Shown in pieces: positions 36,624 through 44,817 of a stretch of DNA of 52,460 bases (position 1 is its first letter; each line of letters starts with the position of its first letter). Source of the stretch: Alcanivorax sp. UBA4485 (GTDB taxonomy: Bacteria > Pseudomonadota > Gammaproteobacteria > Pseudomonadales > Alcanivoracaceae); NCBI GenBank assembly GCA_002389055.1, contig DGNT01000020.1, positions 1-52,460 of the forward strand. Direction: 5' to 3'. The notes below the pieces were generated by a model, which saw only the letters and a list, made by a program, of their open reading frames with translations, was not told the DNA's origin and ran no database searches. The translations under genes and the position numbers were made by a program.

Positions 36624-37535
36624 ATGTCCCCCGATAACGCGATTGATTTCAGCACCGGCAGTCTGGTCATTCTCAATGTGATCCTTGCCCTGATGATGTT
36701 CGGTGTCTCCCTGACCCTGCGCGGTGAGGACTTCCGGCGCGTGCTGCGCAAGCCGGAGGCGCCGGCGGCGGGGCTGCTGGCGCAGTTCGTGCTGCTGCCG
36801 GCACTGACCTGCGTGATCACCTGGTTCCTGGACGTGGAGCCGGAGCTGGCGCTGGGCATGATTCTGGTGGCGTCCTGCCCGGGCGGTACCTTTTCCAACA
36901 TCATGACCTGGCTGGCGCGGGCCAACGTGGCGGTGTCCGTCAGCATGACGGCGGTGTCGAGCCTGGCCGCCACGGTACTGACGCCACTGAATTTCGCGCT
37001 TTACGGCTGGCTCAACCCCAACACCCGGGCGATGGTCACCGAGATCGCGCTCGACCCCTGGAACATTTTGCTGTTGGTGGCGCTGGTGCTGGCGCTGCCG
37101 CTGGTGCTGGGCATGCTCGCCGGCCACCACTTTCCACGCTTCGCGGACCGTGCCCAGAAGCCCATGCGCGTGATCACGCTGCTGGTGCTGTTCGCCTTCG
37201 TGGGGCTGGCGTTCGGCAAGAATATGGATGTGTTCCTGGCCAACGCGGACCGCATCGTCGCGCTGGTGGTCGGGCAGAATGCCCTGGCGCTGGCCGTCGG
37301 CGCCCTGGCCGGGCTGCTGGTGGGGCTGAATCGCGCCGACCGGCGCGCGGTGACCATGGAGGTGGGCATCCAGAACTCCGGCCTGGGGCTGGCGATTCTG
37401 TTCACCTTCTTCCCGCAGGCCGCGGGGATGATCCTGATCGCCGGCTTCTGGGGCGTGTGGCATCTGGTCAGCGGGCTGACGCTGGCGCTGATCTGGTCGC
37501 GCTCCGCCGACCCGCGGGCCGGGGAGGGCGTATGA
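36624..37535 (+). CDS. Bile acid:sodium symporter (SBF) family transporter
   Basis: Membrane transporter of 303 residues with about nine predicted helices. 'GVSLTLRGEDFRRVL', 'LASCPGGTFSNIMTWLARAN' (key stretch SCPGGTFSN) and 'MEVGIQNSGLGLAIL' match the SBF conserved cores that form the sodium and substrate sites. Family members carry bile acids, pantoate and other organic acids. An AGGAGG site precedes the ATG. The stop overlaps the next start by ATGA, so it is coupled to the dehydrogenases; the substrate is probably that of the operon. Confidence 0.9.
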   Translation: MSPDNAIDFSTGSLVILNVILALMMFGVSLTLRGEDFRRVLRKPEAPAAGLLAQFVLLPALTCVITWFLDVEPELALGMILVASCPGGTFSNIMTWLARANVAVSVSMTAVSSLAATVLTPLNFALYGWLNPNTRAMVTEIALDPWNILLLVALVLALPLVLGMLAGHHFPRFADRAQKPMRVITLLVLFAFVGLAFGKNMDVFLANADRIVALVVGQNALALAVGALAGLLVGLNRADRRAVTMEVGIQNSGLGLAILFTFFPQAAGMILIAGFWGVWHLVSGLTLALIWSRSADPRAGEGV

Positions 37536-38467
37536 GCCGGGTACTGATCACCGGGGCCGGCGGCTACATCGGACGGCTGCTGGGCGAGCGGCTGGCCGAT
37601 GGGCACAGCGTTCTGGGTTTGGATGTGCGGGTGCCGCCGGCGCTGCCGTTTGAATGTCTGCAAGGGGATATCCGCGATCCGGCGCTGGGCGATTTGCTGC
37701 GCGAAAGAGGCATCGACACTGTGGTGCATCTGGCCGCGGTGCTGGAGGATTCCGGCGACCGGGCGCGGGATTACGACATCGACGTGAACGGCACCCGCAA
37801 TGTGCTCGATGCCTGTCTGAGCGCCGGTGTCGGCCAGCTTATTGTCACCAGCTCCGGGGCCGCTTACGGGTATCACCCGGACAACCCGGCCTGGCTGGAT
37901 GAGCAGGACCCGCTGCGCGGCAATCCGGAATTCGCCTATTCCGACCACAAACGTCTGGTGGAGGAGATGCTGGCGGACTACCGGCGCCGCCATCCGGCGT
38001 TGCGGCAGTTGATCCTGCGCCCCGGCACCGTGCTTGGCGAGGGCACCCGCAACCAGATCACCGCGTTGTTCGAGCGCAAGCGTATTCTCGCCATCGCCGG
38101 TTCCGATTCACCGTTCGTATTCATCTGGGACCGGGATGTGGTGGGCGCCATCGCGCGCGGTGTGGAGACCGGCGCCGAGGGGGCCTACAACCTGGCCGGC
38201 GACGGCGCGCTGAGTGTGCGCCAGGTGGCCGACATTCTTGGTAAACCGCGGCTGGTGTTGCCGGCGGGTGTATTGCGCGCGGCGCTGTGGCTGGGGCACC
38301 GGTTGGGGCTGACCCCGCACACGCCGGACAAGCTCAATTTTCTCCGCTACCGTCCGGTGCTCAGCAACCGGCGCTTAAAGCAGGAATTCGGCTACCGGCC
38401 GGAAAAGACCTCCGAGCAGGCGTTCCGCGTGTTCGTCGACGCGGCGCGGGCCAGGGGGCAGTTATGA
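37532..38467 (+). CDS. NAD-dependent epimerase/dehydratase (extended SDR)
   Basis: Extended short-chain dehydrogenase of 311 residues. The NAD-binding motif 'GAGGYIG' (residues 8-14), 'HLAAV' and the catalytic 'YSDHK' (YxxxK) are present, with a Ser-rich 'TSSGAAYG' before it. C-terminal substrate domain 'PDKLNFLRYRP'. It overlaps the transporter gene and the next dehydrogenase by ATGA on both sides. Its place among catabolic genes suggests oxidation of an alcohol or sterol-like intermediate (inference), not sugar metabolism. Confidence 0.85.
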   Translation: MSRVLITGAGGYIGRLLGERLADGHSVLGLDVRVPPALPFECLQGDIRDPALGDLLRERGIDTVVHLAAVLEDSGDRARDYDIDVNGTRNVLDACLSAGVGQLIVTSSGAAYGYHPDNPAWLDEQDPLRGNPEFAYSDHKRLVEEMLADYRRRHPALRQLILRPGTVLGEGTRNQITALFERKRILAIAGSDSPFVFIWDRDVVGAIARGVETGAEGAYNLAGDGALSVRQVADILGKPRLVLPAGVLRAALWLGHRLGLTPHTPDKLNFLRYRPVLSNRRLKQEFGYRPEKTSEQAFRVFVDAARARGQL

Positions 38468-39264
38468 CCACTCCGATCACGACGCTGATTACCGGCGCCG
38501 CCTCCGGCCTGGGCTGGTCCCTGGCGAAGGCGGCGTTCGTGCGCGGCCACAGTGTGATTCTGGTGGACCGGGACGCGGATGCCCTGGTGGAAAAGCACGC
38601 GGAGCTGGCCGCCAAGGACGCGCATCGGGTGCGCCATTTCGCCCTGGACCTCACCGACGGCCCGGCGCTGGACCGCTTGATCGACGCGGTCACCGCCGGC
38701 GGCCGGCTGGACGTGCTGATCAACAACGCCGGCATCACCCACCGTTCGCCGGCGGCGCGCACCGACATGAGGGTGTTCCGTCAGGTCATGGCGGTGGACT
38801 GGGAAGCGCCGGTGGCGCTGACCCTGGGCTGCCTGCCGTTGCTGCGCGCGAGCGGCGGCTGTGTGATCAATATCGGCTCCATGGCCGGCTGGATGCCGGT
38901 GCTCGGCCGCGCCGGCTATTGCAGCGCCAAGGCGGCGCTCACCCAGTTCTTCGAAGTGCTGCGCGGCGAGGTGGCGGACCAGGGCATCCGGGTGTTGATG
39001 GTGTACCCCAGCTTTCTGGCCACGCCGATCGAAACCAACGCCCTCGGCTTCGACGGTAAGCCCGCCGCCCACGCCCGCTCGTCGGTGGGCAAGGTGCGCA
39101 GCGCCGACTGGATGGCCGAGCGCATTCTGGAGGCGCTGGCGCGCGGTGAAAAGCGGCTGTTCCCGGACCGCTTCACGGTGTTCGCCAGCCTGTTATGGCG
39201 GCTGGCGCCGAATACCTATCATCGCCTGATGCGCCGTCGTTTCGCCGTCGAGCTGGAATCCTGA
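38464..39264 (+). CDS. Classical short-chain dehydrogenase/reductase
   Basis: Rossmann-fold oxidoreductase of 266 residues. 'TGAASGLG' (cofactor), 'NNAG', 'NIGSMAG' (catalytic Ser) and 'YCSAK' (Tyr-Lys pair) are all visible. It has a C-terminal basic extension (LMRRRFAV) that may touch the membrane. Coupled to the epimerase-type gene by ATGA and followed with no gap by the TauE/SafE gene. Substrate unknown. Confidence 0.88.
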   Translation: MTTPITTLITGAASGLGWSLAKAAFVRGHSVILVDRDADALVEKHAELAAKDAHRVRHFALDLTDGPALDRLIDAVTAGGRLDVLINNAGITHRSPAARTDMRVFRQVMAVDWEAPVALTLGCLPLLRASGGCVINIGSMAGWMPVLGRAGYCSAKAALTQFFEVLRGEVADQGIRVLMVYPSFLATPIETNALGFDGKPAAHARSSVGKVRSADWMAERILEALARGEKRLFPDRFTVFASLLWRLAPNTYHRLMRRRFAVELES

Positions 39265-40005
39265 ATGTTGGAACCGTTGTTGTCCCCGTGGGTGTTACTG
39301 GGCCTGTTCGTGTTGCTCGCTTATACCACCGAGGCGATGACCGGCTTCGGCTCCATTGTCATCGCCCTGTCCCTGGGGGCGCTGGTGTTGCCGCTGGATA
39401 CGCTGATGCCGGTGCTGGTGCCGCTCAACCTGCTGCTCAGCGGCTACCTGTCGCTACGCTATTGGCGGCTGGTGCACTGGCGCCTGCTGTTGCGCGGCAT
39501 TCTGCCGTTGATGGCGGCGGGCACCCTGGCCGGTTATCTGGCGCGGCCCTGGTTGGGGCAGACGTTGCTGCAAACCCTGTTCGGCGTGTTGATCGCGGTG
39601 TTCAGTGTTCGCGAACTCTGGCGTCTGCGCCATGGCCCGGCGCCGGCCAATCCCCATGGTGTGGGGTGGGGCCGGGTGTGGATGCTGCTGGCCGGCGTCA
39701 CCCATGGCCTGTATGCCTCCGGTGGGCCGCTGCTGGTGTACGCGCTGAGCGGCGTGGCCCTGGATAAGAGCCGCTTCCGCGCCACGCTGATCATGGTCTG
39801 GTTCACTCTTAACGGTTTGCTGACCCTCGGCTACGCCGCCCAGGGCGCGTTGCAGCCGGTGTGGCCCAAGCTGGCCGCGCTGGCGCCGGTGGTGCTGGCG
39901 GGCATCGTGCTGGGCGAACTGCTTCATCATCGCGTCGACGAGCATCGCTTTCGCCAGGTGTTGTTTGTGGTCTTGTTGCTGGCTGGAATAGCGCTGGTGT
40001 TCTAG
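39265..40005 (+). CDS. TauE/SafE family membrane transporter
   Basis: Predicted permease of 246 residues with eight or so helices. The 'TEAMTGFGSIVIALSLGALVLP' half (key stretch GFGSI) and the second half 'GVTHGLYASGGPLLVYAL' (key stretch ASGGPLL) are the two repeated TauE/SafE motifs. The family exports sulfite or other small anions, so release of a product of the upstream enzymes is possible (inference). It starts at the base after the SDR stop. Confidence 0.85.
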   Translation: MLEPLLSPWVLLGLFVLLAYTTEAMTGFGSIVIALSLGALVLPLDTLMPVLVPLNLLLSGYLSLRYWRLVHWRLLLRGILPLMAAGTLAGYLARPWLGQTLLQTLFGVLIAVFSVRELWRLRHGPAPANPHGVGWGRVWMLLAGVTHGLYASGGPLLVYALSGVALDKSRFRATLIMVWFTLNGLLTLGYAAQGALQPVWPKLAALAPVVLAGIVLGELLHHRVDEHRFRQVLFVVLLLAGIALVF

Positions 40006-40034
40006 CATCGGGAGGTAGCAACAAGGAGGGCGCC

Positions 40035-40646
40035 ATGTCCGCAGTGGAAATTCGACCGGTGAGCGGCATCGCCGTGGAGCCGTGGCTGGACGAACTCGCG
40101 GAGCTGCGTATCCGTATCTTTCGCGATTACCCTTACCTGTACGACGGCTCCGCGGAGTACGAACGGGACTATCTGGACCGCTACGCCCGTTCCAAGCAGA
40201 GCGTGGTGGTGCTGGCGATGGAGTACAACCGCCTGATCGGCGCCGCCACCGGCCTGCCCCTGAGTGACGCCGACCCGGAATTCGTGGCGCCGTTCGAGCG
40301 CCACGGCCCGCCCCCCGAGCAGGTCTTCTATTTCGGCGAGTCGGTGCTGCTGCCGGCGTACCGTGGCGAGGGCGTGGGCCACCGGTTCTTCGATCTGCGC
40401 GAGCTGTACGCCCAGGACTTCGGCTATTCACTGACCGCCTTCTGCGCGGTGGTGCGTGATCCGGCGTACCCTCGGCGTCCCGCCGATTACCGCTCGCTGG
40501 AGCCGTTCTGGCGAGGGCGCGGGTACCGGCCGGAGCCGGCGCTCACCGCCCGTTTTCCCTGGAAAGACCTGGGGGACAGCGAGGAAACCGAAAAGACCAT
40601 GCAATTCTGGATGCGTGACGCCACCCTGGCGGAATCTGAAATGTAA
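40035..40646 (+). CDS. GNAT-like acetyltransferase family protein
   Basis: Cytoplasmic protein of 203 residues with a GNAT-like fold: 'VVVLAMEYNRLIGAATG' (strands 2-3), 'GESVLLPAYRGEGVGHRFFDLR' with the acetyl-CoA loop (R/Q-x-x-G-x-G/A form YRGEGVG). Length and the C-terminal 'ARFPWKDLGD ... MQFWMRD' suggest a separate, uncharacterised group. An AAGGAGG site precedes ATG 40035, 29 bases after the permease gene, so it is probably the last gene of the operon. Confidence 0.8.
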   Translation: MSAVEIRPVSGIAVEPWLDELAELRIRIFRDYPYLYDGSAEYERDYLDRYARSKQSVVVLAMEYNRLIGAATGLPLSDADPEFVAPFERHGPPPEQVFYFGESVLLPAYRGEGVGHRFFDLRELYAQDFGYSLTAFCAVVRDPAYPRRPADYRSLEPFWRGRGYRPEPALTARFPWKDLGDSEETEKTMQFWMRDATLAESEM

Positions 40647-40727
40647 AATGTGAACGCCTAGTACGTTCGCCTCATGAAGAACGCGTCAATGCCGGTCTAT
40701 AGTCGAACCCACTTGGAGAGGGTAACT

Positions 40728-40829
40728 ATGGATTGGTCCTACCTGAAAGGTCGGCTGCTGCGCGGCCTGCTTATTATCGTGCCGCTGGCCCTGTTGGCGG
40801 CGTTGATTGCCATGGCGGTGGCCGGCTGA
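40728..40829 (+). CDS. 33-residue single-pass membrane peptide
   Basis: A short open frame with a GGAGAGGG ribosome site 6 bases before ATG 40728 and a TATAGT (40698-40703) at -10 distance further upstream. The predicted product begins MDWSYLKGRLLRG, with positive charges that would stay inside, followed by a hydrophobic helix (about residues 14-32). Such peptides often act as toxins or as regulators of membrane complexes; nothing here tells which. It sits just before the convergent methyltransferase gene. Confidence 0.55.
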   Translation: MDWSYLKGRLLRGLLIIVPLALLAALIAMAVAG

Positions 40830-40854
40830 GCCTGCCTCCGCCGGTAAGCGGGCG

Positions 40855-41490
40855 TTACCGTCGACGCAAGAGCGCCACCGGATTGTTCGCCATCACCAGT
40901 TCCCAGCCCTGATCCCTCGCCAGCCACTGGAACGTGGCCGGCTGCCAGAAGCACACATGGGTGGGGTCGCGCCGGTAGTGCCAGCGCGGAAAATGCCCGT
41001 CGTCGGTCAGAAAACGGGTCATCACCCCCAGCCAGCCCCCCGGTTTCACCAGCTCCGCGAATCGCCGCCACTCCCGTTCCGGCCAGTGCAGGTGTTCAAG
41101 CACCTCGGTACAGGTCACGAAATCGTATTGCTGGTCCAGCGGCGCCGGGTCCGGGGCGTAAATCGGATCGTAGACGCGCATCGGGTGGCCCCGTTCTTCC
41201 AGCATGCGTGCCAGGGTCGGGCCCGGGCCGCAGCCGAAATCCAGGCCCCGGGCGCCGGCGTCCAGGCGCTCGCAAAGCGGCGCGCCCAACTGGTCCAGAA
41301 AACGCCGGTAGCCGGGGTCGTCCGGTTCATTGCGGTGCAGGTCGTACTGGGCTTTTTCTTCGGCTTGGTCCGGTAACTGGGTGGCGGCGAGGAAGGTCAG
41401 GTGGCAGCGCGGGCACCGCAGATAGCGACGCCCCTCCACGGAGGCGAACAGCTCGGCGCCGGGTTGCCCGCACAGGCGGCAGCCGCTCAT
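40855..41490 (-). CDS. SAM-dependent methyltransferase with zinc-ribbon start
   Basis: The 211-residue protein begins with a zinc-ribbon-like CxxC pair ('CRLCG' and 'CPRCH') followed by a class I methyltransferase domain: motif I 'GLDFGCGPGPTL', 'CTEVLEHL' and 'LKPGGW'-like 'VKPGGWLGVMT'. Similar domains methylate small molecules or glycans; target unknown. ATG 41490 overlaps the hydrolase stop (ATGA), which is preferred over a GTG at 41505. It is the second gene of a two-gene unit. Confidence 0.84.
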   Translation of the reverse strand: MSGCRLCGQPGAELFASVEGRRYLRCPRCHLTFLAATQLPDQAEEKAQYDLHRNEPDDPGYRRFLDQLGAPLCERLDAGARGLDFGCGPGPTLARMLEERGHPMRVYDPIYAPDPAPLDQQYDFVTCTEVLEHLHWPEREWRRFAELVKPGGWLGVMTRFLTDDGHFPRWHYRRDPTHVCFWQPATFQWLARDQGWELVMANNPVALLRRR

Positions 41491-42584
41491 GGGGCGGTCA
41501 GCCACTCCCGCAGGCTGTCGTAGGTGCGCGGGTCCTCGAGCATCGCCATATGGCCCATACGGTGGAACAGCCGCCGGCTGAGATTGTCGGCGTCGGGGTA
41601 GAGCCGCTCGGCGAGGGCGCTGTCCACCCGCACCAGCCAGTCACCCAGCGGGTTGTCGGTGCCTTCGTCACTGAGTGAGCCGGCCAGGAACAGCTGTTTT
41701 ACGTGCGGGTCCAGCGGCACTTTGCCGCTGGGCCGGGCCTCGTCCAGCGGCCGGTCCCGCCATTGTTTCTCCAGCACGTAGCCGAAACGCAGATCGCGGA
41801 TGCCGTCGGAGCGCAGATTGCCCAAGCGCATCAGCGGGCGGGAGTAGGGGGTGACGCCCAGCAGCCGGTTGGCCTGGTTGCCGACCCGCTCGAGCACCGC
41901 CCCTTGATGGGGTGCGCCGAGACACGCCAGGTGGCTGATGCGCTCGACCCAGGCGTCGCCCCGCTCGCGGCCCTGGTGCAGGGCGCTGCGTGACACCAGG
42001 CCGCCCATGCTGTGGCCGATCAGGATCACTCGCGAGGGCAGGGCGATGCCCGCCAACAGGTCGGCCAGTGCACGACCGTTCTCCGAGATATGCAGGCCGG
42101 TGTTGTAGCGCAGGGTGCGGGTCTGGGCGTCCAGTTTCGGGCCCGCCCAGCCGCTGAAGGCACGGGCCGCCGGATTGTTCCAGCAGCCTTCGTTAAGGCA
42201 CAACCCATGCACGAACAGGATCAGCGTATCCCGTTCCAGGGATGGCGCCTGGGGCAGCATCGTCATTGGCAATGCGTAGTCGCTGTCCTGGGTGTGCAGC
42301 AGTTGCCCGAAGATGCCGTTCAGCACGCTGCGCAGGTCCAGGTTGTCGCGCAGCTCCTGGTCCGGGTCGGCGGCCAGATTGGCGAATCCGGCCAGATTGC
42401 CGGCCTGGCGAAACCCGTAACGGATCAGGTCGTAGACGATGGGCGCGGCGGTATAGCCTTCGCCCCGGATCTTGAATGGATTGGCGATGGTGCCGTGCAT
42501 ATCCTGCACCACCTGTGTGACTTCTCCGCCCATTGTTGTTAGTAGCTGGGCGAGCCCGCCCAGTTGTTGGCTCAGTCGTTTCAT
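41487..42584 (-). CDS. Lipase-like alpha/beta hydrolase
   Basis: Serine hydrolase of 365 residues. The oxyanion segment 'ILFVHGLCLNEGCW' and the nucleophile elbow 'GHSMGG' (Ser192) are clear, and the Asp/His pair probably lies in the last 100 residues ('GHMAMLED' near the end). It resembles PGAP1-like or triacylglycerol lipases. The frame is open up to 42740, but ATG 42584 has a GAGGAG site. No signal peptide is apparent. It is coupled to the methyltransferase gene. Confidence 0.84.
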   Translation of the reverse strand: MKRLSQQLGGLAQLLTTMGGEVTQVVQDMHGTIANPFKIRGEGYTAAPIVYDLIRYGFRQAGNLAGFANLAADPDQELRDNLDLRSVLNGIFGQLLHTQDSDYALPMTMLPQAPSLERDTLILFVHGLCLNEGCWNNPAARAFSGWAGPKLDAQTRTLRYNTGLHISENGRALADLLAGIALPSRVILIGHSMGGLVSRSALHQGRERGDAWVERISHLACLGAPHQGAVLERVGNQANRLLGVTPYSRPLMRLGNLRSDGIRDLRFGYVLEKQWRDRPLDEARPSGKVPLDPHVKQLFLAGSLSDEGTDNPLGDWLVRVDSALAERLYPDADNLSRRLFHRMGHMAMLEDPRTYDSLREWLTAP

Positions 42585-42770
42585 CCCCGGCTCCTCATGC
42601 GCTGATCGATCATAGCAGGGTTGGTGCGGCGTCCCAACGCCGCCCGGCGCCCTGTTTGGCCGGTCCCCGGGAACGTAAAATAGAGGAAAATCAAAGGGGT
42701 GGCCCCTGTTCAGCGGCGAAGCAGGACGATAGATTGCCACTCAACGATCACGACACGTCGAGGAGTGACT

Positions 42771-43013
42771 ATGCGTACGTTCAGTAAAGGACTGTTAGTA
42801 GTAGTATTTGGTGGCCTGCTGGGTCTGGCCGGTTGCGATCAGCAAGGCCCGATGGAAAAAGCCGGCGAAAACGTCGACGAGGCCGTTGAGGACGTCACCG
42901 AAGATCAGGGCCCCATGGAAGAGGCCGGTGAAGAAATGGGCGACGCTTGGGATGAAACCAAGGAAGCCGGTGACCAAATGGGCGAAGCCATGGACGGTGA
43001 CGAGAACCAGTAA
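42771..43013 (+). CDS. Small acidic lipoprotein with internal repeat
   Basis: The 80-residue protein has a signal peptide and lipobox 'LAGC' (Cys22), with a mature chain very rich in Asp and Glu. The mature part is two related repeats beginning QGPMEKAGE and QGPMEEAGE. I do not recognise the family; the helical, acidic repeats resemble small stress-induced envelope lipoproteins. A GAGGAG site precedes ATG 42771, and a strong terminator follows, so it is monocistronic and possibly highly expressed. Confidence 0.78.
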   Translation: MRTFSKGLLVVVFGGLLGLAGCDQQGPMEKAGENVDEAVEDVTEDQGPMEEAGEEMGDAWDETKEAGDQMGEAMDGDENQ

Positions 43014-43028
43014 GGTTCCGCCAACGTT

Positions 43029-43061
43029 AAAAAAAACCGCCGGTCCCCCGGCGGTTTTTTT
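43029..43061 (+). terminator. Strong bidirectional terminator after the acidic lipoprotein
   Basis: A 14-bp perfect stem (43030-43043 with 43048-43061), made of seven A:T pairs and a GC-rich top (CCGCCGG), with a TCCC loop. A run of A on the left and T on the right makes it work in both directions. Confidence 0.93.
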
Positions 43062-43253
43062 ATGTCCGGACGCCGGCCGAGCCCGGGCTGAAAAGATACA
43101 TTCGACTACATCCGTTCACCCAAACGGGACGCATTATGTCTTTGGTGCTCCCCCCTGTCTGGCTAGAGTGAAGGCTTATTGGATGGCCCTTTGCCATCCT
43201 TGATCAGGGGCGAACATTGCGGGCCGCCCGGCCTGCTAATCAGGAGTGATCCG

Positions 43254-43862
43254 ATGGCTTCCGAGAGACAAAAGGCGGTGTCTGAATCGCCGCTGCGGCT
43301 CGCCATCGAGGCGCTTCACGGCCGTGCCCGGGCCCTTTCCGAGTACTACTCCGTGTACCGTTCCGGCGCCGGCCCCCGCGCCCGTGGTCGCCGTCATCAG
43401 CGGGTCCGCGAACTGCGCCACGACATTGTCCGTCTGCACGCCTGGGCCTGGTACTTGTCGGTCGCCGACCGCCGGCCCTGGTGGTGGCGCGTGCTCCACC
43501 GGTTGAGTGGTGTGTTGGGCCGTGATCGTCGCGAGCAGGCCGGGCGCCGTCGTCACCATCGCGGCGGTATACAGCGGCTGAGCAGCTTCAGCGTGGTGGA
43601 TCGGGCCTATGTCGCCCACATGGAAGATTTGCAAGGCCGCCTGTTGACCTTGCAGCTGGCCCAGCAGGGCCGCCCGGACCCGCGCCGCGCAGTTTGTCAG
43701 CAGCGGCTGGAAGAGGGCGTGCGACGGCTGTCCGAACACCGCCGTTGCCTGGCCGAGAACGCCGGCCGGGTGGCGGTGATCTGCTGGGCACTGGCCCGGG
43801 TTCTGCGGGTGCGTGGCTGGTTCGGCCTGGATGGCGGCGAGCCCTGCGTGGTGGATTCATGA
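43254..43862 (+). CDS. Arginine-rich protein of unknown function
   Basis: The 202-residue protein is strongly basic, with about one Arg in six, and mostly helical, with a short hydrophobic stretch near residue 180. No known domain is recognised. The composition would suit nucleic-acid or membrane-surface binding. An AGGAG site precedes ATG 43254. The stop overlaps the next gene by ATGA, so the pair is cotranslated. Confidence 0.65.
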   Translation: MASERQKAVSESPLRLAIEALHGRARALSEYYSVYRSGAGPRARGRRHQRVRELRHDIVRLHAWAWYLSVADRRPWWWRVLHRLSGVLGRDRREQAGRRRHHRGGIQRLSSFSVVDRAYVAHMEDLQGRLLTLQLAQQGRPDPRRAVCQQRLEEGVRRLSEHRRCLAENAGRVAVICWALARVLRVRGWFGLDGGEPCVVDS

Positions 43863-44428
43863 ACGCGTCGCCCCACAACATTGAGACCCGTCTGCCGGTG
43901 GTGTTCACCCTGGCCGATTTAAAGCAGCAGGTCCCCGGCGACGAGCAGGGCGCCATGGCGCTGGCCCTGCGCTGGCTGGAAAGCGGTCAGGTTCGCCAGG
44001 TGGCGCCGCCACGACCGGTGTTTATCCGCCTGGGCAGCGGGGAAACGCCCGCCGAAGCGGATCTGTGCCTGGCGCTACGCCGCGCCTTTCCCTCCCTGGT
44101 GGTGGTCGGCGGCTCCGCGCTTTGGCGCCAGGGCATCAGCCGCGAGCGGGACGCGGTGCTCGACTGCGCCGTCAGCGAACCGGTGGAGCGCTGCCCGCTT
44201 CCCGGCGTGCGTTTGCATCAGCGTCCGGCGGGCTGGTTGGACGCGGTGTCCCGGGCGGGGGGGTTGCACGGGCATCTCCACGAGGTGCCGCTACTGAGCG
44301 CGGAAATGGCCGTGGCCGATGCCGCGCGCTTCACCGATGTCTGGGTCCCCGGCCGGGACCACCTGGACTGGCGGACGCTGAGCGCGGAGCGCGTGACCGC
44401 CGCCCAGGATGCCATGAACTCTTTGTGA
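43859..44428 (+). CDS. Uncharacterised protein coupled to the Arg-rich gene
   Basis: The 189-residue protein starts with a winged-helix-like region ('VFTLADLKQQV ... ALRWLESGQVRQV') followed by 'VVVGGSALWRQGIS'. This order loosely recalls AbiEi-type antitoxin/regulator proteins, but the similarity is weak and there is no AbiEii-type nucleotidyltransferase beside it. Coupled to the preceding gene by ATGA. The function is unknown. Confidence 0.6.
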   Translation: MNASPHNIETRLPVVFTLADLKQQVPGDEQGAMALALRWLESGQVRQVAPPRPVFIRLGSGETPAEADLCLALRRAFPSLVVVGGSALWRQGISRERDAVLDCAVSEPVERCPLPGVRLHQRPAGWLDAVSRAGGLHGHLHEVPLLSAEMAVADAARFTDVWVPGRDHLDWRTLSAERVTAAQDAMNSL

Positions 44429-44454
44429 CGCCCCTGAGATAAGACGATGGCGCA

Positions 44455-44483
44455 TTGACCCGTTGCGACTCCACGGGTATAAA
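44455..44483 (+). promoter_or_regulatory. Sigma-70 promoter of the PepSY operon
   Basis: TTGACC at 44455-44460 and TATAAA at 44478-44483 (5 of 6 matches each) are separated by exactly 17 bases. The Fur box overlaps the -10 element, and the first gene starts about 28 bases after the expected transcription start. Confidence 0.82.
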
Positions 44484-44497
44484 TGCGAATCGTTATC
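44479..44497 (+). promoter_or_regulatory. Fur box
   Basis: The 19 bases match the Fur consensus at 13 positions, with an intact right half ending in GTTATC and a left half AAATGCGAAT. It lies over the -10 element, so Fur with iron would block the polymerase. This indicates expression under iron limitation. Confidence 0.8.
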
Positions 44498-44517
44498 AGG
44501 ATCACTTTGAGTTCACT

Positions 44518-44817
44518 ATGCTGTTCCTCCTTGTCGCCGTGCTACTCACCGGTACCGCCTTACTCTACTTGTCCGACCGCCAACAACGGGCGCTCGCGCA
44601 GCCGTTGCCCGCCGCCGCCCGCCTCGCCGGTGTGATTCTGGTGGTGGGCGGTTTCGCCGGTTGGGGCTGGCTTCTGGGGCCGGGCGTGGGGCTCTTCACC
44701 GCCTGCTGGGTGTTTGCCTTGGGCGCCATGGTGCCGCCGATGCTGGTGGGCCACCGGGCGGACAGCTACCGGCGACCCTCTGGCCGGCGTGGCGGCGCCT
44801 CCGGGGAGGCGGTATGA
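44518..44817 (+). CDS. Small membrane protein of an iron-regulated operon (DUF3325-like)
   Basis: The 99-residue protein has three predicted membrane helices (about 2-18, 35-52 and 54-75) and a basic C-terminus. Its size and position match the DUF3325 membrane proteins that accompany PepSY proteins in siderophore operons; the match is by layout, not by a strict motif. ATG 44518 lies 20 bases after the Fur box. The stop overlaps the next start by ATGA. Confidence 0.68.
   Translation: MLFLLVAVLLTGTALLYLSDRQQRALAQPLPAAARLAGVILVVGGFAGWGWLLGPGVGLFTACWVFALGAMVPPMLVGHRADSYRRPSGRRGGASGEAV

Noticed and set aside
35781..37463. 560-codon open frame on the minus strand
   Set aside because: Antisense to the monooxygenase and SBF transporter; composition (His, Gln, Arg) is typical of a shadow frame.
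43859..44428. AbiE toxin-antitoxin system
   Set aside because: Only a weak resemblance to AbiEi in one protein and no AbiEii nucleotidyltransferase nearby; kept only as a low-confidence remark.
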